A DNA stretch of 12,509 nucleotides from Chloroflexota bacterium (GTDB lineage Bacteria > Chloroflexota > Anaerolineae > Anaerolineales > Villigracilaceae), in the NCBI GenBank assembly GCA_016191895.1, contig JACPVD010000139.1:1-12509 (forward strand), given 5' to 3'. Positions 6,618 through 12,509 of the stretch are shown here, in pieces. The notes under the pieces are model-generated. The model was not told the DNA's origin and searched no databases. It saw only the letters and a list, made by a program, of their open reading frames with translations. Position 1 is the stretch's first letter, and each line of letters begins with the position of its first letter. The translations under genes and the position numbers were made by a program.

Positions 6618-8042
6618 TTAATTCACGATCAACTCATGCAACGCCTTCACCGCGTTTTCCGTATCCGTCGTATCCACAACGAGACTGATGGATACTTCGG
6701 ACGAACCCTGCGCGATGGCGAGGACGTTGACGTTGTGACTGCCGAGTTTGCTGAAGACCTGGCCCGAAACGCCGGGCGTGTGCCGCATCCCCGCGCCAAC
6801 GACGGTGATGATCGAAACATCGTCGGTGGCCCAGACGCGGTCAATGTCTTCATCGGCGATTTCAGAGGCGAAGGCTTGTTCGAGCGCGGATAAAACCATG
6901 GGCGAAAGTTCAGACGGCACGGCGAAACAAATCGACTGCTCTGAAGATGCCTGTGTAATGAGCGGCACACTGGTCTTTGTGGAGGCCACCGCGCCAAACG
7001 CCCGCGCCGCCACGCCGGGGACGCCCAGCATACCGCGCCCTTCGATGGTGATCAACCTCTGTTTGCGGATGGCCGTCACGGCTTTGACGACTTTTCCATC
7101 CACCTTTCCGTTACTTTTTACGCTCGCAACCAGCCGCGTGCCCGGGTGACTCGGGTTGAATGTGTTGCAAATACGCAGTCCGATACCGGCATCCAGCACA
7201 GGGCGGATGGTTTTGGGATGCAAGACCTTCGCGCCATAATAAGCCAGTTCCGCAATTTCGTTGTAGCCGATCTCAGGCAGTGTAATTGCTTTTGATTCAA
7301 TGCGCGGATCGGTGGTCATGATGCCGTCCACGTCCGTCCAGATCCATACATCGTCGGCGGGGAGGACGGAACCGATGATGGCGGCAGAGTAATCGCTTCC
7401 ACCGCGGCCCAATGTGGTGATCGCGCCTTCGGGTGTGGCGCCGATGAAGCCGGTGGTAATGGGGACGATGCCGTCGTCGAGCAATGGATTTAACGATGCC
7501 CGCGTCTTTTCGATTGTGACCTTGAAATCGGGATGCGCGTTTTGAAAATGATCGTTGGTGACGACGAACCCGGTCGACTCGACGGTTTTGGCCTTGATCC
7601 CCGCGTCGTTGACGACCGCTCCCAGCAGGCGGAGACTCATCCGTTCGCCCAGCGACGCCACGGCATCCATTGCGCGGGGGCTGGCTTCGCCAAGCACAGC
7701 CATTGCATTGCACAGATTCACAAACGAGAGAATCAGCGCGTCGATTTCCTGTTTCGCTTCCTCGCGCAGACTCTCGTCTTCGACAAGCGTGTTCAGGGTG
7801 TCGAAGTGTTTCGCCCTCAGCGCAGATTCGGACTCTCGAAGCGTATCCACCGTCCCTTGCGAAGCGGAAGCGGCGGAGTCCAGCAACAGATTCGTCACGC
7901 CGGACATGGCCGACGTCACCACGACGACTCTCGCCCAATCCCTTTTCGCATCCTGAATGATCTGCACGGCGCTTTTCAGCGCATCCGCCGACCCAACGGA
8001 TGTCCCTCCAAATTTCATCACAAGCGTTTTTTGTTCCGGCAT
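6618..8042 (-). CDS. Aspartate kinase with two C-terminal ACT domains
   Basis: Phosphorylates aspartate, the first committed step to threonine, methionine and isoleucine. The 474-residue protein has KFGGTSVG at 10-17, the SLGERMS substrate loop at 130-136, GRGGSDYSA at 212-220 and the TDVDGIMTTDPR motif at 236-247. Two ACT modules follow, starting near ITIEGRG (331) and ITVVGAG (412). The kinase is monofunctional (no homoserine dehydrogenase). The ATG at 8042 is preferred because AAGGAGAAG lies just upstream and the next residues begin the kinase; the 13-residue extension to 8081 would enter the terminator. Feedback through the ACT domains is likely, but the effector cannot be read from sequence. 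The upstream leader predicts threonine control of transcription. Called lysC or thrA in other organisms; lysine here is apparently made by LysW. Confidence 0.94.
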   Translation of the reverse strand: MPEQKTLVMKFGGTSVGSADALKSAVQIIQDAKRDWARVVVVTSAMSGVTNLLLDSAASASQGTVDTLRESESALRAKHFDTLNTLVEDESLREEAKQEIDALILSFVNLCNAMAVLGEASPRAMDAVASLGERMSLRLLGAVVNDAGIKAKTVESTGFVVTNDHFQNAHPDFKVTIEKTRASLNPLLDDGIVPITTGFIGATPEGAITTLGRGGSDYSAAIIGSVLPADDVWIWTDVDGIMTTDPRIESKAITLPEIGYNEIAELAYYGAKVLHPKTIRPVLDAGIGLRICNTFNPSHPGTRLVASVKSNGKVDGKVVKAVTAIRKQRLITIEGRGMLGVPGVAARAFGAVASTKTSVPLITQASSEQSICFAVPSELSPMVLSALEQAFASEIADEDIDRVWATDDVSIITVVGAGMRHTPGVSGQVFSKLGSHNVNVLAIAQGSSEVSISLVVDTTDTENAVKALHELIVN

Positions 8043-8065
8043 GACCTTCTCCTTGACGTCAAGAT

Positions 8066-8097
8066 AAAAAAAACGCCCCACGTTTCCGTGAGGCGTT
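8066..8097 (-). terminator. Attenuator terminator before aspartate kinase
   Basis: In minus-strand sense AACGCCTCACG (8097-8087) pairs with CGTGGGGCGTT (8082-8072), 11 bp with one G-U, around a GAAA tetraloop. It is followed by a run of eight U counting two in the stem (8073-8066). This is a strong intrinsic terminator 24 bases upstream of the kinase ATG, so it must regulate the kinase rather than end an upstream gene. Confidence 0.92.
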
Positions 8098-8173
8098 GTG
8101 CGTTTTGAGTGGCCTTTCGTTTTCGGCTACTTCCTTCTTCCAAGCACAAATACCTCACGGTTTTTACCGGAGG
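8086..8173 (-). promoter_or_regulatory. Competing attenuator hairpins (protector and antiterminator)
   Basis: In minus-strand sense three segments compete. Segment 1, CCTCCGGT (8173-8166), pairs with segment 2, ACCGTGAGG (8161-8153), over 8 bp with one bulged U and an AAAA loop. CCGTGAGG of segment 2 (8160-8153) also pairs perfectly over 8 bp with segment 3, CCTCACGG (8093-8086), which overlaps the 5' arm of the terminator. Pairing 1-2 permits termination; pairing 2-3 prevents it. The three Thr codons (8180-8172) run into segment 1. A ribosome stalled there would mask segment 1 and favour antitermination, as in the classical thr/trp attenuators. Confidence 0.72.
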
Positions 8174-8222
8174 TGGTGGTCATGTTCATGGTGCCGAAAC
8201 AATACTGCGTGTGCTTGTTCAT
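8127..8222 (-). CDS. Leader peptide with threonine codons upstream of aspartate kinase
   Basis: A short ORF on the leader RNA, too small for usual gene calling. From the ATG at 8222 it is 31 codons; from the in-frame ATG at 8189 it is 20 codons and begins MNMTTTSGKN. Both end at the TAG at 8127-8129. Three consecutive ACC Thr codons (8180-8172) lie directly at the first attenuator hairpin. The predicted transcription start near 8226 would leave the longer form almost leaderless. Neither start has a clear Shine-Dalgarno. The peptide itself is probably unimportant; its translation would sense charged tRNA-Thr. The start choice is uncertain. Confidence 0.6.
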   Translation of the reverse strand: MNKHTQYCFGTMNMTTTSGKNREVFVLGRRK

Positions 8223-8233
8223 AATTGGGCGGT

Positions 8234-8263
8234 ATTCTATGCGATGGGTCGGGGTTATGTCAA
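8234..8263 (-). promoter_or_regulatory. Promoter of the aspartate kinase-asd operon
   Basis: In minus-strand sense TTGACA (8263-8258) and TAGAAT (8239-8234) are 18 bases apart, a good sigma-70 match. Predicted start of transcription is near 8226, giving a leader of about 184 bases before the kinase ATG at 8042. Confidence 0.75.
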
Positions 8264-8281
8264 GGGGAAATTTCAAATCGA

Positions 8282-8487
8282 TTTACGCTCCTGTGTAAGA
8301 AACGAACCCGCCTCACGGTCAATGATGATGAAACCCGATGGCAAAAAGAATCGTTTTGTGTCATAATGGGTTTGCCCGCGCGTATCGAAACGAACGCGAC
8401 GGAGTTAACACTATCAACCAATTTAACCCAGGGCACACACATCAGGGGAGCAGTGCCTACCCGGACTCTACCTATTCGGAGGGTACC
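8282..8487 (+). promoter_or_regulatory. panB upstream region with structured 5' leader
   Basis: About 200 bases without a gene. CATAAT at 8362-8367 is a possible -10 box, but no good -35 is visible. The probable leader has two adjacent hairpins: GGCAC (8432-8436) with GTGCC (8453-8457), and TACCC (8458-8462) with GGGTA (8481-8485). The second covers part of the panB ribosome binding site GGAGGG (8478-8483). Chloroflexi panB leaders are known to carry the conserved pan RNA motif. I cannot confirm that this is one, because I cannot match its consensus from memory. Confidence 0.4.
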
Positions 8488-9357
8488 ATGTCAACCACAA
8501 CTGTTTCCACCATTTCTTCACCCAGAAAAAAGGTGACCACGCTTACGTTCCGCCAGAAGAAGGAACGCGGCGAGCCGATCACCATGTTAACCGCCTATGA
8601 CTATCCCACCGCACTGGCGATAGACAAGGCAGGTATCGATTCCATTCTCGTCGGCGATTCGCTGGCGATGGTGGTGTTGGGTTACGAAAACACCCTGCCC
8701 GTCACCATGGAGGAGATGCTTCATCACGCCCGCGCCGTTTCGCGCGGCGCAAAGAGCGCGTTGTTGATCGGCGATATGCCGTTTATGTCGTACCAGGTTT
8801 CGGCGGACGATGCGCTTCGTAACGCGGGGCGTTTCCTGCAACAAGCCGGCATGGACGCGGTCAAACTCGAAGGCGGGCGCGAGCGCGCGGATGCGGTTCG
8901 CGCCATTGTCGGCGCGGGCATCCCGGTGATGGGGCATCTCGGACTCACGCCGCAGTCGGTGCATCAACTTGGCGGATTCCGCGCGCAGGGAAAAACAGCG
9001 TCAGCGGCGAAGCGACTTCTTGAAGACGCGCACATCCTCGAAGAAGCGGGATGTTTCGGCATCGCGCTTGAATCTGTCCCCGCGCGGCTGGCGGAATTCA
9101 TCTCCAAACAAATTTCCATTCCCACCATCGGCATCGGCGCGGGTGTGGGGTGCGACGGGCAGGTGCTGGTCACGCATGATCTGCTCGGTCTTTTTGACCG
9201 CTTCACGCCGAAGTTTGTCAAGAAGTATGCAAACATCCACGAAACGATGAACAAGGCATTCGCCGAATATGTCGATGATGTGGAGACCAAACGCTTTCCC
9301 GCAGTCGAGCATACGGTTGAGATGAGCGATGAGGAATGGGCTGAGTTTATAAAGTGA
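8488..9357 (+). CDS. panB: 3-methyl-2-oxobutanoate hydroxymethyltransferase
   Basis: Makes ketopantoate from 2-oxoisovalerate and methylene-tetrahydrofolate, the first step of pantothenate and CoA synthesis. The 289-residue protein shows MLTAYDYPTA (33-42), GDSLAMVVLG with metal ligand D57, GDMPFMSY with D96, VKLEGG with K126/E128, GHLGLTPQSV, ALESVP with E195 and the GIGAGVGCDGQVLV phosphate loop. The ATG at 8488 is used because GGAGGG stands five bases upstream. An extension to 8338 would run over the leader hairpins and lacks similarity. panE follows after a 95-base gap that holds a palindromic repeat, so a panB-panE operon is likely. It is divergent from the aspartate kinase operon. Confidence 0.96.
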   Translation: MSTTTVSTISSPRKKVTTLTFRQKKERGEPITMLTAYDYPTALAIDKAGIDSILVGDSLAMVVLGYENTLPVTMEEMLHHARAVSRGAKSALLIGDMPFMSYQVSADDALRNAGRFLQQAGMDAVKLEGGRERADAVRAIVGAGIPVMGHLGLTPQSVHQLGGFRAQGKTASAAKRLLEDAHILEEAGCFGIALESVPARLAEFISKQISIPTIGIGAGVGCDGQVLVTHDLLGLFDRFTPKFVKKYANIHETMNKAFAEYVDDVETKRFPAVEHTVEMSDEEWAEFIK

Positions 9358-9359
9358 CC

Positions 9360-9433
9360 GTTGGTCGAGTAGGCGGCGGGTCTCGATACGGGCAATTGTC
9401 CTACTCGACCACCGCCGCCATATCGAGACCAAC
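9360..9433 (+). repeat. Interlocked inverted repeat between panB and panE
   Basis: Three segments occur in the order A-B-C-A'-B'-C', each primed one being the reverse complement of its partner. A is a 12-base TGGTCGAGTAGG near 9362, with A' at 9400-9411. B is a GGCGGCGG core with B' at 9412-9419. C is GGTCTCGATA (9379-9388), with C' at 9421-9430. The outer ends are GTTGGT and ACCAAC. Not all stems can form at once as a simple hairpin. GGTCGAGTAG/TCGATAC elements are a widespread interspersed repeat (from memory). This one fills the panB-panE gap. Confidence 0.75.
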
Positions 9434-9452
9434 AGTGACAAGTGAGCATAAA

Positions 9453-10361
9453 ATGAAAAGTGAAATCTTATTAGTAGGCACAGGCGCATTAGCCACTTTA
9501 TTCGCGGCGCGGATGAGCGAAGCGGGTCATTCCGTTCACATGCTGGGCACATGGAAACATGGCCTGGACGCGTTGAAGCAAAACGGCGCGCGCATTATGG
9601 ACGCGAACGGAAACGAACGCGCGTACAAAGTCCATGCGACGGATGATCCGCGCGAGGTGGGCGGCGCGAAGTACGCGCTGGTGCTGGTCAAATCATGGCA
9701 GACGGAACGCGCCGCGCATCAGTTGAAAGAGTCGCTTGCAGATGACGGACTGGCCGTGACCCTGCAAAACGGACTTGGAAACAAGGAGACGCTCATACGC
9801 GACCTGGGACCTGGTCGGGTTGCATTGGGCATTACCACCACCGGAGCGACTCTGCTTGGGCCGGGATTGGTAAAAGTTGGCGGGGAGGGAGTCATCTCAC
9901 TCGAGGGGAATCAGGCTCTCGGTCCGCTTGAAGCGGCTCTTCGTTCCTCCAATTTCAATTTGCAGATCGTGGACGACGCGCAGTCGTTGATCTGGGGCAA
10001 ACTCGTCATCAATGCCGCGATCAACCCGTTGACGGCGTTACTACGCGTGCCAAACGGCGAGTTATTGTCGCGACCGAATGCACGCAGGATGATGGCGTCG
10101 CTGGCGCGCGAGACAGCGGATGTGGCGGCGGCGGAACGCGTGCATTTGCCGTTCAGCAATCCCGTCAGCGCGGCGGAGGACGTGGCGCGGAAGACGGCGT
10201 TGAATCACTCGTCGATGTTTCAGGATGTGCGCCGCGGCGCGCCAACCGAGATCGATGCGATTTGCGGCGCGGTGACAAGGCGCGCGGAGGCGCATGGAAT
10301 CTCCGCTCCGTACAACCGCGCCTGCTGGAAGTTGATCCGCGCTTCGGTGAGGCATGCTTAG
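9453..10361 (+). CDS. panE: 2-dehydropantoate 2-reductase (ketopantoate reductase)
   Basis: Reduces ketopantoate to pantoate with NADPH, directly after the PanB step. From the ATG at 9453 it has 302 residues. The nucleotide motif is LLVGTGALATLFAARM (residues 6-21). The substrate-site residues of the family are present: K80 in LVKSWQ, N106 in LQNGLGN, the catalytic K183 in WGKLVINAAINPLTAL, and E266 in SSMFQDVRRGAPTEID. The start at 9354 would translate the palindromic repeat and overlap panB, so it is rejected. The chosen start has only a weak ribosome binding site. It probably shares the panB transcript. No panC or panD lies in this window. Confidence 0.93.
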   Translation: MKSEILLVGTGALATLFAARMSEAGHSVHMLGTWKHGLDALKQNGARIMDANGNERAYKVHATDDPREVGGAKYALVLVKSWQTERAAHQLKESLADDGLAVTLQNGLGNKETLIRDLGPGRVALGITTTGATLLGPGLVKVGGEGVISLEGNQALGPLEAALRSSNFNLQIVDDAQSLIWGKLVINAAINPLTALLRVPNGELLSRPNARRMMASLARETADVAAAERVHLPFSNPVSAAEDVARKTALNHSSMFQDVRRGAPTEIDAICGAVTRRAEAHGISAPYNRACWKLIRASVRHA

Positions 10362-10393
10362 TCAAATCCATCGCTTTGGGTAATGCTAAAAAC

Positions 10394-10446
10394 TTAACGC
10401 AAAGACGCCAAGTCGCCAGGATTTTTCCTTGGCGTCTTGGCGTTAA
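10394..10446 (+). repeat. 19-bp stem-loop repeat downstream of panE
   Basis: Bases 10394-10412 (TTAACGCAAAGACGCCAAG) pair with 10428-10446 over 19 positions with one mismatch, around a 15-base loop. It starts 33 bases after the panE stop and could serve as a 3' end for panB-panE, although six A rather than T follow on the plus strand. Variants of AACGCAAAGACGCCAAG are a very common interspersed repeat (from memory). The rest of 10362-10560 holds no gene that I can see. Confidence 0.75.
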
Positions 10447-10560
10447 AAAATCCCCGCAAAAAGGGTGACTTTCATCCGCAATACTTTGTGATTTCGTTTC
10501 TATCCGCTGTTAATTCCGCATGGTAAGATAAAAGAAACTCAGTACTCACAAGTTTACATT

Positions 10561-10619
10561 GGAGTGCGGACTTCAGTCCGCTTTTGCCGAGGAAAATAGC
10601 AGACTGAAGTCTGCGCTCC
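10561..10619 (+). repeat. 21-bp-arm palindromic repeat (GGACTTCAGTCC type)
   Basis: Bases 10561-10581 and 10599-10619 are reverse complements at 18 of 21 positions; all three differences are transitions. Each arm is itself a palindrome (GCGGACT-TC-AGTCCGC and GCAGACT-GA-AGTCTGC). The element lies 48 bases upstream of the next start codon and is translated only if one wrongly extends that gene to 10559. This type is a widespread interspersed repeat (from memory). No convincing promoter is visible near it, though TAAGAT at about 10524 might be a -10 box. Confidence 0.8.
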
Positions 10620-10666
10620 GCGCAATCTGTGATGTGCTGAAACTTTATCTGTTGGAGGTTTCTGCC

Positions 10667-11566
10667 ATGCGGAAATTGTCTTTAATACTGTTGTTGGGGG
10701 TGTTTTTTGTTTTCCCAAATTTTGTTTCCGCCCAATCCACCCCGACGCTGGTCAATGTCAGCGTGCAGTTGTGGCCGGAATACGACCAGCCCAGCATGCT
10801 GGTCATCACCGATTTTGAAGTGACGGCTGGCGCGTCCCTGCCGGCCACATTAACCTTTCGGATTCCCAGCGACGCAAATTTGATCGCTGTTGCAAACTAT
10901 ACCGCGGATGGCAACCTTGCCAACGCCCCATTCGAAGGCCCAACCGATGACGGAGAATGGCAATCCTTCACCGTCACATTGGACTCCCGCGCCGGGCGAT
11001 TCGAGTATTACCAGCCTCTCACCCGCAACGGCGAACAGCGACTGTTTTCCTATTTATGGGACGGTTCGTATGCGGTGGACGCATTCGACATTCGCGTGCT
11101 CGAACCGTTGGATGTCTCCTTGCTTGTCACCACTCCAAAACTTGAATCCATCGAACAGCAGAAGGAACTGAAATATTTTCGCGGCGAACCGGTCAAACTT
11201 GCCGCCGGCGAGCAATTTGCCTTGAACCTCGAATACAAAAAAACATCCGACGCGTTGATCGCCTCGCCGCAGGGGGTTCAGCCTGTTGCGCCGGTGGATG
11301 AAAACACGCCGGGCCGCGTATCGTTGAACAACACCCTGCCATATTTGATTGGCGGCCTGGGCGTGATTCTGATCGTCGGCGGGTTGGTCTATTACCTGAA
11401 ATCGGATAACACGGGCGGGAAAAAATCCCGCGCAAAACGCCGCGCCATTGTCGATGCCGAAGAAAGCGAAAGCGGTGTCTATTGCGCCCAATGTGGAACG
11501 CGCGCCCGCGCCGGGGATCGCTTTTGCCGAACCTGCGGCGCGAGGTTGAGACGTCAGGAAGAGTAA
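10667..11566 (+). CDS. Exported membrane-anchored protein with C-terminal zinc ribbon
   Basis: I do not recognise a named family. The 299-residue protein begins with a signal peptide (MRKLSLILLLGVFFVFPNFVSA, likely cleavage after residue 22). A beta-rich extracytoplasmic region of about 200 residues follows, with NVSVQLWPEYDQPSMLVI near its start. A transmembrane helix spans residues 226-244. A basic KKSRAKRR linker precedes a cytoplasmic zinc ribbon with Cys273, 276, 287 and 290. The start at 10667 has GGAGG eight bases upstream. The next gene, a sensor kinase, starts one base after the stop, so they form a unit. An envelope sensor or scaffold handing a signal to the kinase is a guess from context. 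Confidence 0.8.
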   Translation: MRKLSLILLLGVFFVFPNFVSAQSTPTLVNVSVQLWPEYDQPSMLVITDFEVTAGASLPATLTFRIPSDANLIAVANYTADGNLANAPFEGPTDDGEWQSFTVTLDSRAGRFEYYQPLTRNGEQRLFSYLWDGSYAVDAFDIRVLEPLDVSLLVTTPKLESIEQQKELKYFRGEPVKLAAGEQFALNLEYKKTSDALIASPQGVQPVAPVDENTPGRVSLNNTLPYLIGGLGVILIVGGLVYYLKSDNTGGKKSRAKRRAIVDAEESESGVYCAQCGTRARAGDRFCRTCGARLRRQEE

Positions 11567-11567
11567 T

Positions 11568-12509
11568 GTGAATCCGCCTTCCCTTATCACCATTTACTTT
11601 TTCTACGGCCTTGCTTTTTTCAGCATGGGCCTGCTTGTGGCAATGGAAGGCGGGCGCTCCACCGATGCAAGACTTCGCATCGCCTTGCGTCCGCTGGCGG
11701 GATTTGGGCTGGTGCATGCGGCGCACGAATGGCTGAGCATGTTCAACGCAATGGGTCACATCAGTGCAAACGCGCAAATCCTCGTTTCCTTTGTATCCCT
11801 GACCCTGCTGGCATTTTCCTTTTTGTCGCTGGCCGCTTTCGGCGCGTATCTCGTGCTGGGGAGTGAATCCACGTGGCGCGTCAGCCTTATCATTCCGCTG
11901 GGGCTCGAAGCCATATGGGTCTTTGGCCTGCTTTCCTTCAAGGGGGAATATGCAAGGCCCGATCTCCTGATCATTGCCGATGTGTGGACGCGCTATTCGA
12001 TCGCCATTCCGGCCGGCTTGCTGGCCGCGGCCGGGCTGGTTGTTCAACAACGCGCATTTCGCCGCGCCGGCCTGGTGAAGTTTGGCCGCGATAGTTTGTG
12101 GGCGTCGGTGGCGTTTGGCTGGTATGGTCTTGTGGGACAGTTGATCACCCAGCCGAGTCTGCTGCCGCCCTCCACTTTTCTAAACACCGAACTATTTATC
12201 GATCTATTCGGTTTCCCAATTCAACTGCTTCGGGCTGTCACCGCGATCTTTGCGTCTGTTTTCGTGATTCGTTTTTTGCGCGCCTTCCAGGTGCAAAGCG
12301 ACCGCAAGATCGCCGAATTGCAGGATGCGCGATTGCACGAGTCGCAACAGCGCGAGCAACTACGCGCGGAACTTTTTCGCAAAGTCGTCGGCGCGCAGGA
12401 ATCGGAACGCCAGCGTATCGCCCGCGACCTGCACGACGAAACCGGCCAGTAGCTCACGGCCATCGGCATGGGTCTGCGCGGCCTTTCGGATGAAGTCAAC
12501 GAAAAGAGA
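11568..12509 (+). pseudogene. Sensor histidine kinase (HisKA_3 type) interrupted by an in-frame TAG
   Basis: Starts with GTG at 11568, one base after the preceding stop, with AGGAAG upstream. The N-terminal part has about seven hydrophobic helices, near residues 7-25, 42-60, 70-96, 104-122, 143-160, 177-195 and 218-238. A coiled linker (KIAELQDARLHESQQREQLRAELF) and the dimerisation H-box ESERQRIARDLHDETGQ follow, with phospho-acceptor H289. The frame then meets TAG at 12450-12452. Translation resumes in the same frame as LTAIGMGLRGLSDEV and stays open to the window edge. These are the residues that normally follow GQ in NarL/DegS-type kinases. So a nonsense change, a sequencing error, or readthrough has replaced one sense codon. 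If real, the product would lack the ATPase domain. The 3' part is outside the window. Confidence 0.8.

Noticed and set aside
7297..7938. 213-codon open frame overlapping the aspartate kinase in another frame
   Set aside because: Low-complexity Arg/His-rich shadow of a clearly real gene.
8066..8230. Lysine riboswitch upstream of aspartate kinase
   Set aside because: The leader is too short for that large aptamer and lacks its conserved junction sequences; the competing hairpins fit an attenuator better.
8311..8318. Another CCTCACGG, matching an attenuator segment
   Set aside because: It lies upstream of the predicted transcription start and on the other strand, so it cannot take part in the leader structure; probably chance.
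8338..8487. Extended start for panB
   Set aside because: The extra 50 codons are leader sequence; GGAGGG just before 8488 decides the start.
10559..10666. Extended start for the zinc-ribbon protein
   Set aside because: The added codons are the palindromic repeat; the true start at 10667 gives a clean signal peptide and has GGAGG upstream.

Overview
The window looks like chromosomal DNA of a bacterium of the Chloroflexota type (Anaerolineae-like). This is inferred from gene content, not from a marker gene: LysW-carrier lysine genes, an archaeal/fungal-type aspartate-semialdehyde dehydrogenase, an S-box (SAM-I) riboswitch, and many small palindromic repeats in the gaps. Almost everything left of 10.4 kb is amino-acid or cofactor biosynthesis. 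No tRNA, rRNA, CRISPR array, transposase or phage gene was seen.

Layout. 1-1494 (+): the end of lysJ and all of lysK, the last steps of LysW-dependent lysine (and possibly arginine) synthesis. The lysK frame carries two palindromic inserts. 1491-5384 (-): a methionine operon in the order promoter, SAM-I riboswitch with intrinsic terminator, metY, metA, second metY paralogue. MetA carries Glu111, which predicts acetyl-CoA use and matches O-acetylhomoserine as the MetY substrate. 5447-8263 (-): an aspartate kinase and asd operon. It is preceded by a promoter and a leader that reads as a classical threonine attenuator: a short leader ORF with three Thr codons, mutually exclusive hairpins and a U-tract terminator. 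8282-10361 (+): divergently transcribed panB and panE, two steps of pantothenate synthesis. 10362-10666: a gap with two palindromic repeats and no gene. 10667-12509 (+): a signal-peptide membrane protein with a C-terminal zinc ribbon, then a 7-TM-like sensor histidine kinase whose frame is broken by an in-frame TAG just after the phospho-acceptor H-box. The kinase frame stays open from that stop to the window edge.

Together, the minus-strand genes cover aspartate to aspartate semialdehyde and homoserine to homocysteine (homoserine dehydrogenase is not here). The two halves are under separate RNA control: a threonine attenuator for kinase/asd and a SAM riboswitch for metY-metA-metY. Lysine is made by the unrelated LysW route next door, which would explain why the aspartate kinase has no lysine riboswitch.

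The most notable signals are the threonine attenuator, the palindromic inserts that the lysK reading frame tolerates, the number of unrelated palindromic repeat families (one in nearly every gap), and the amber codon in the histidine kinase.
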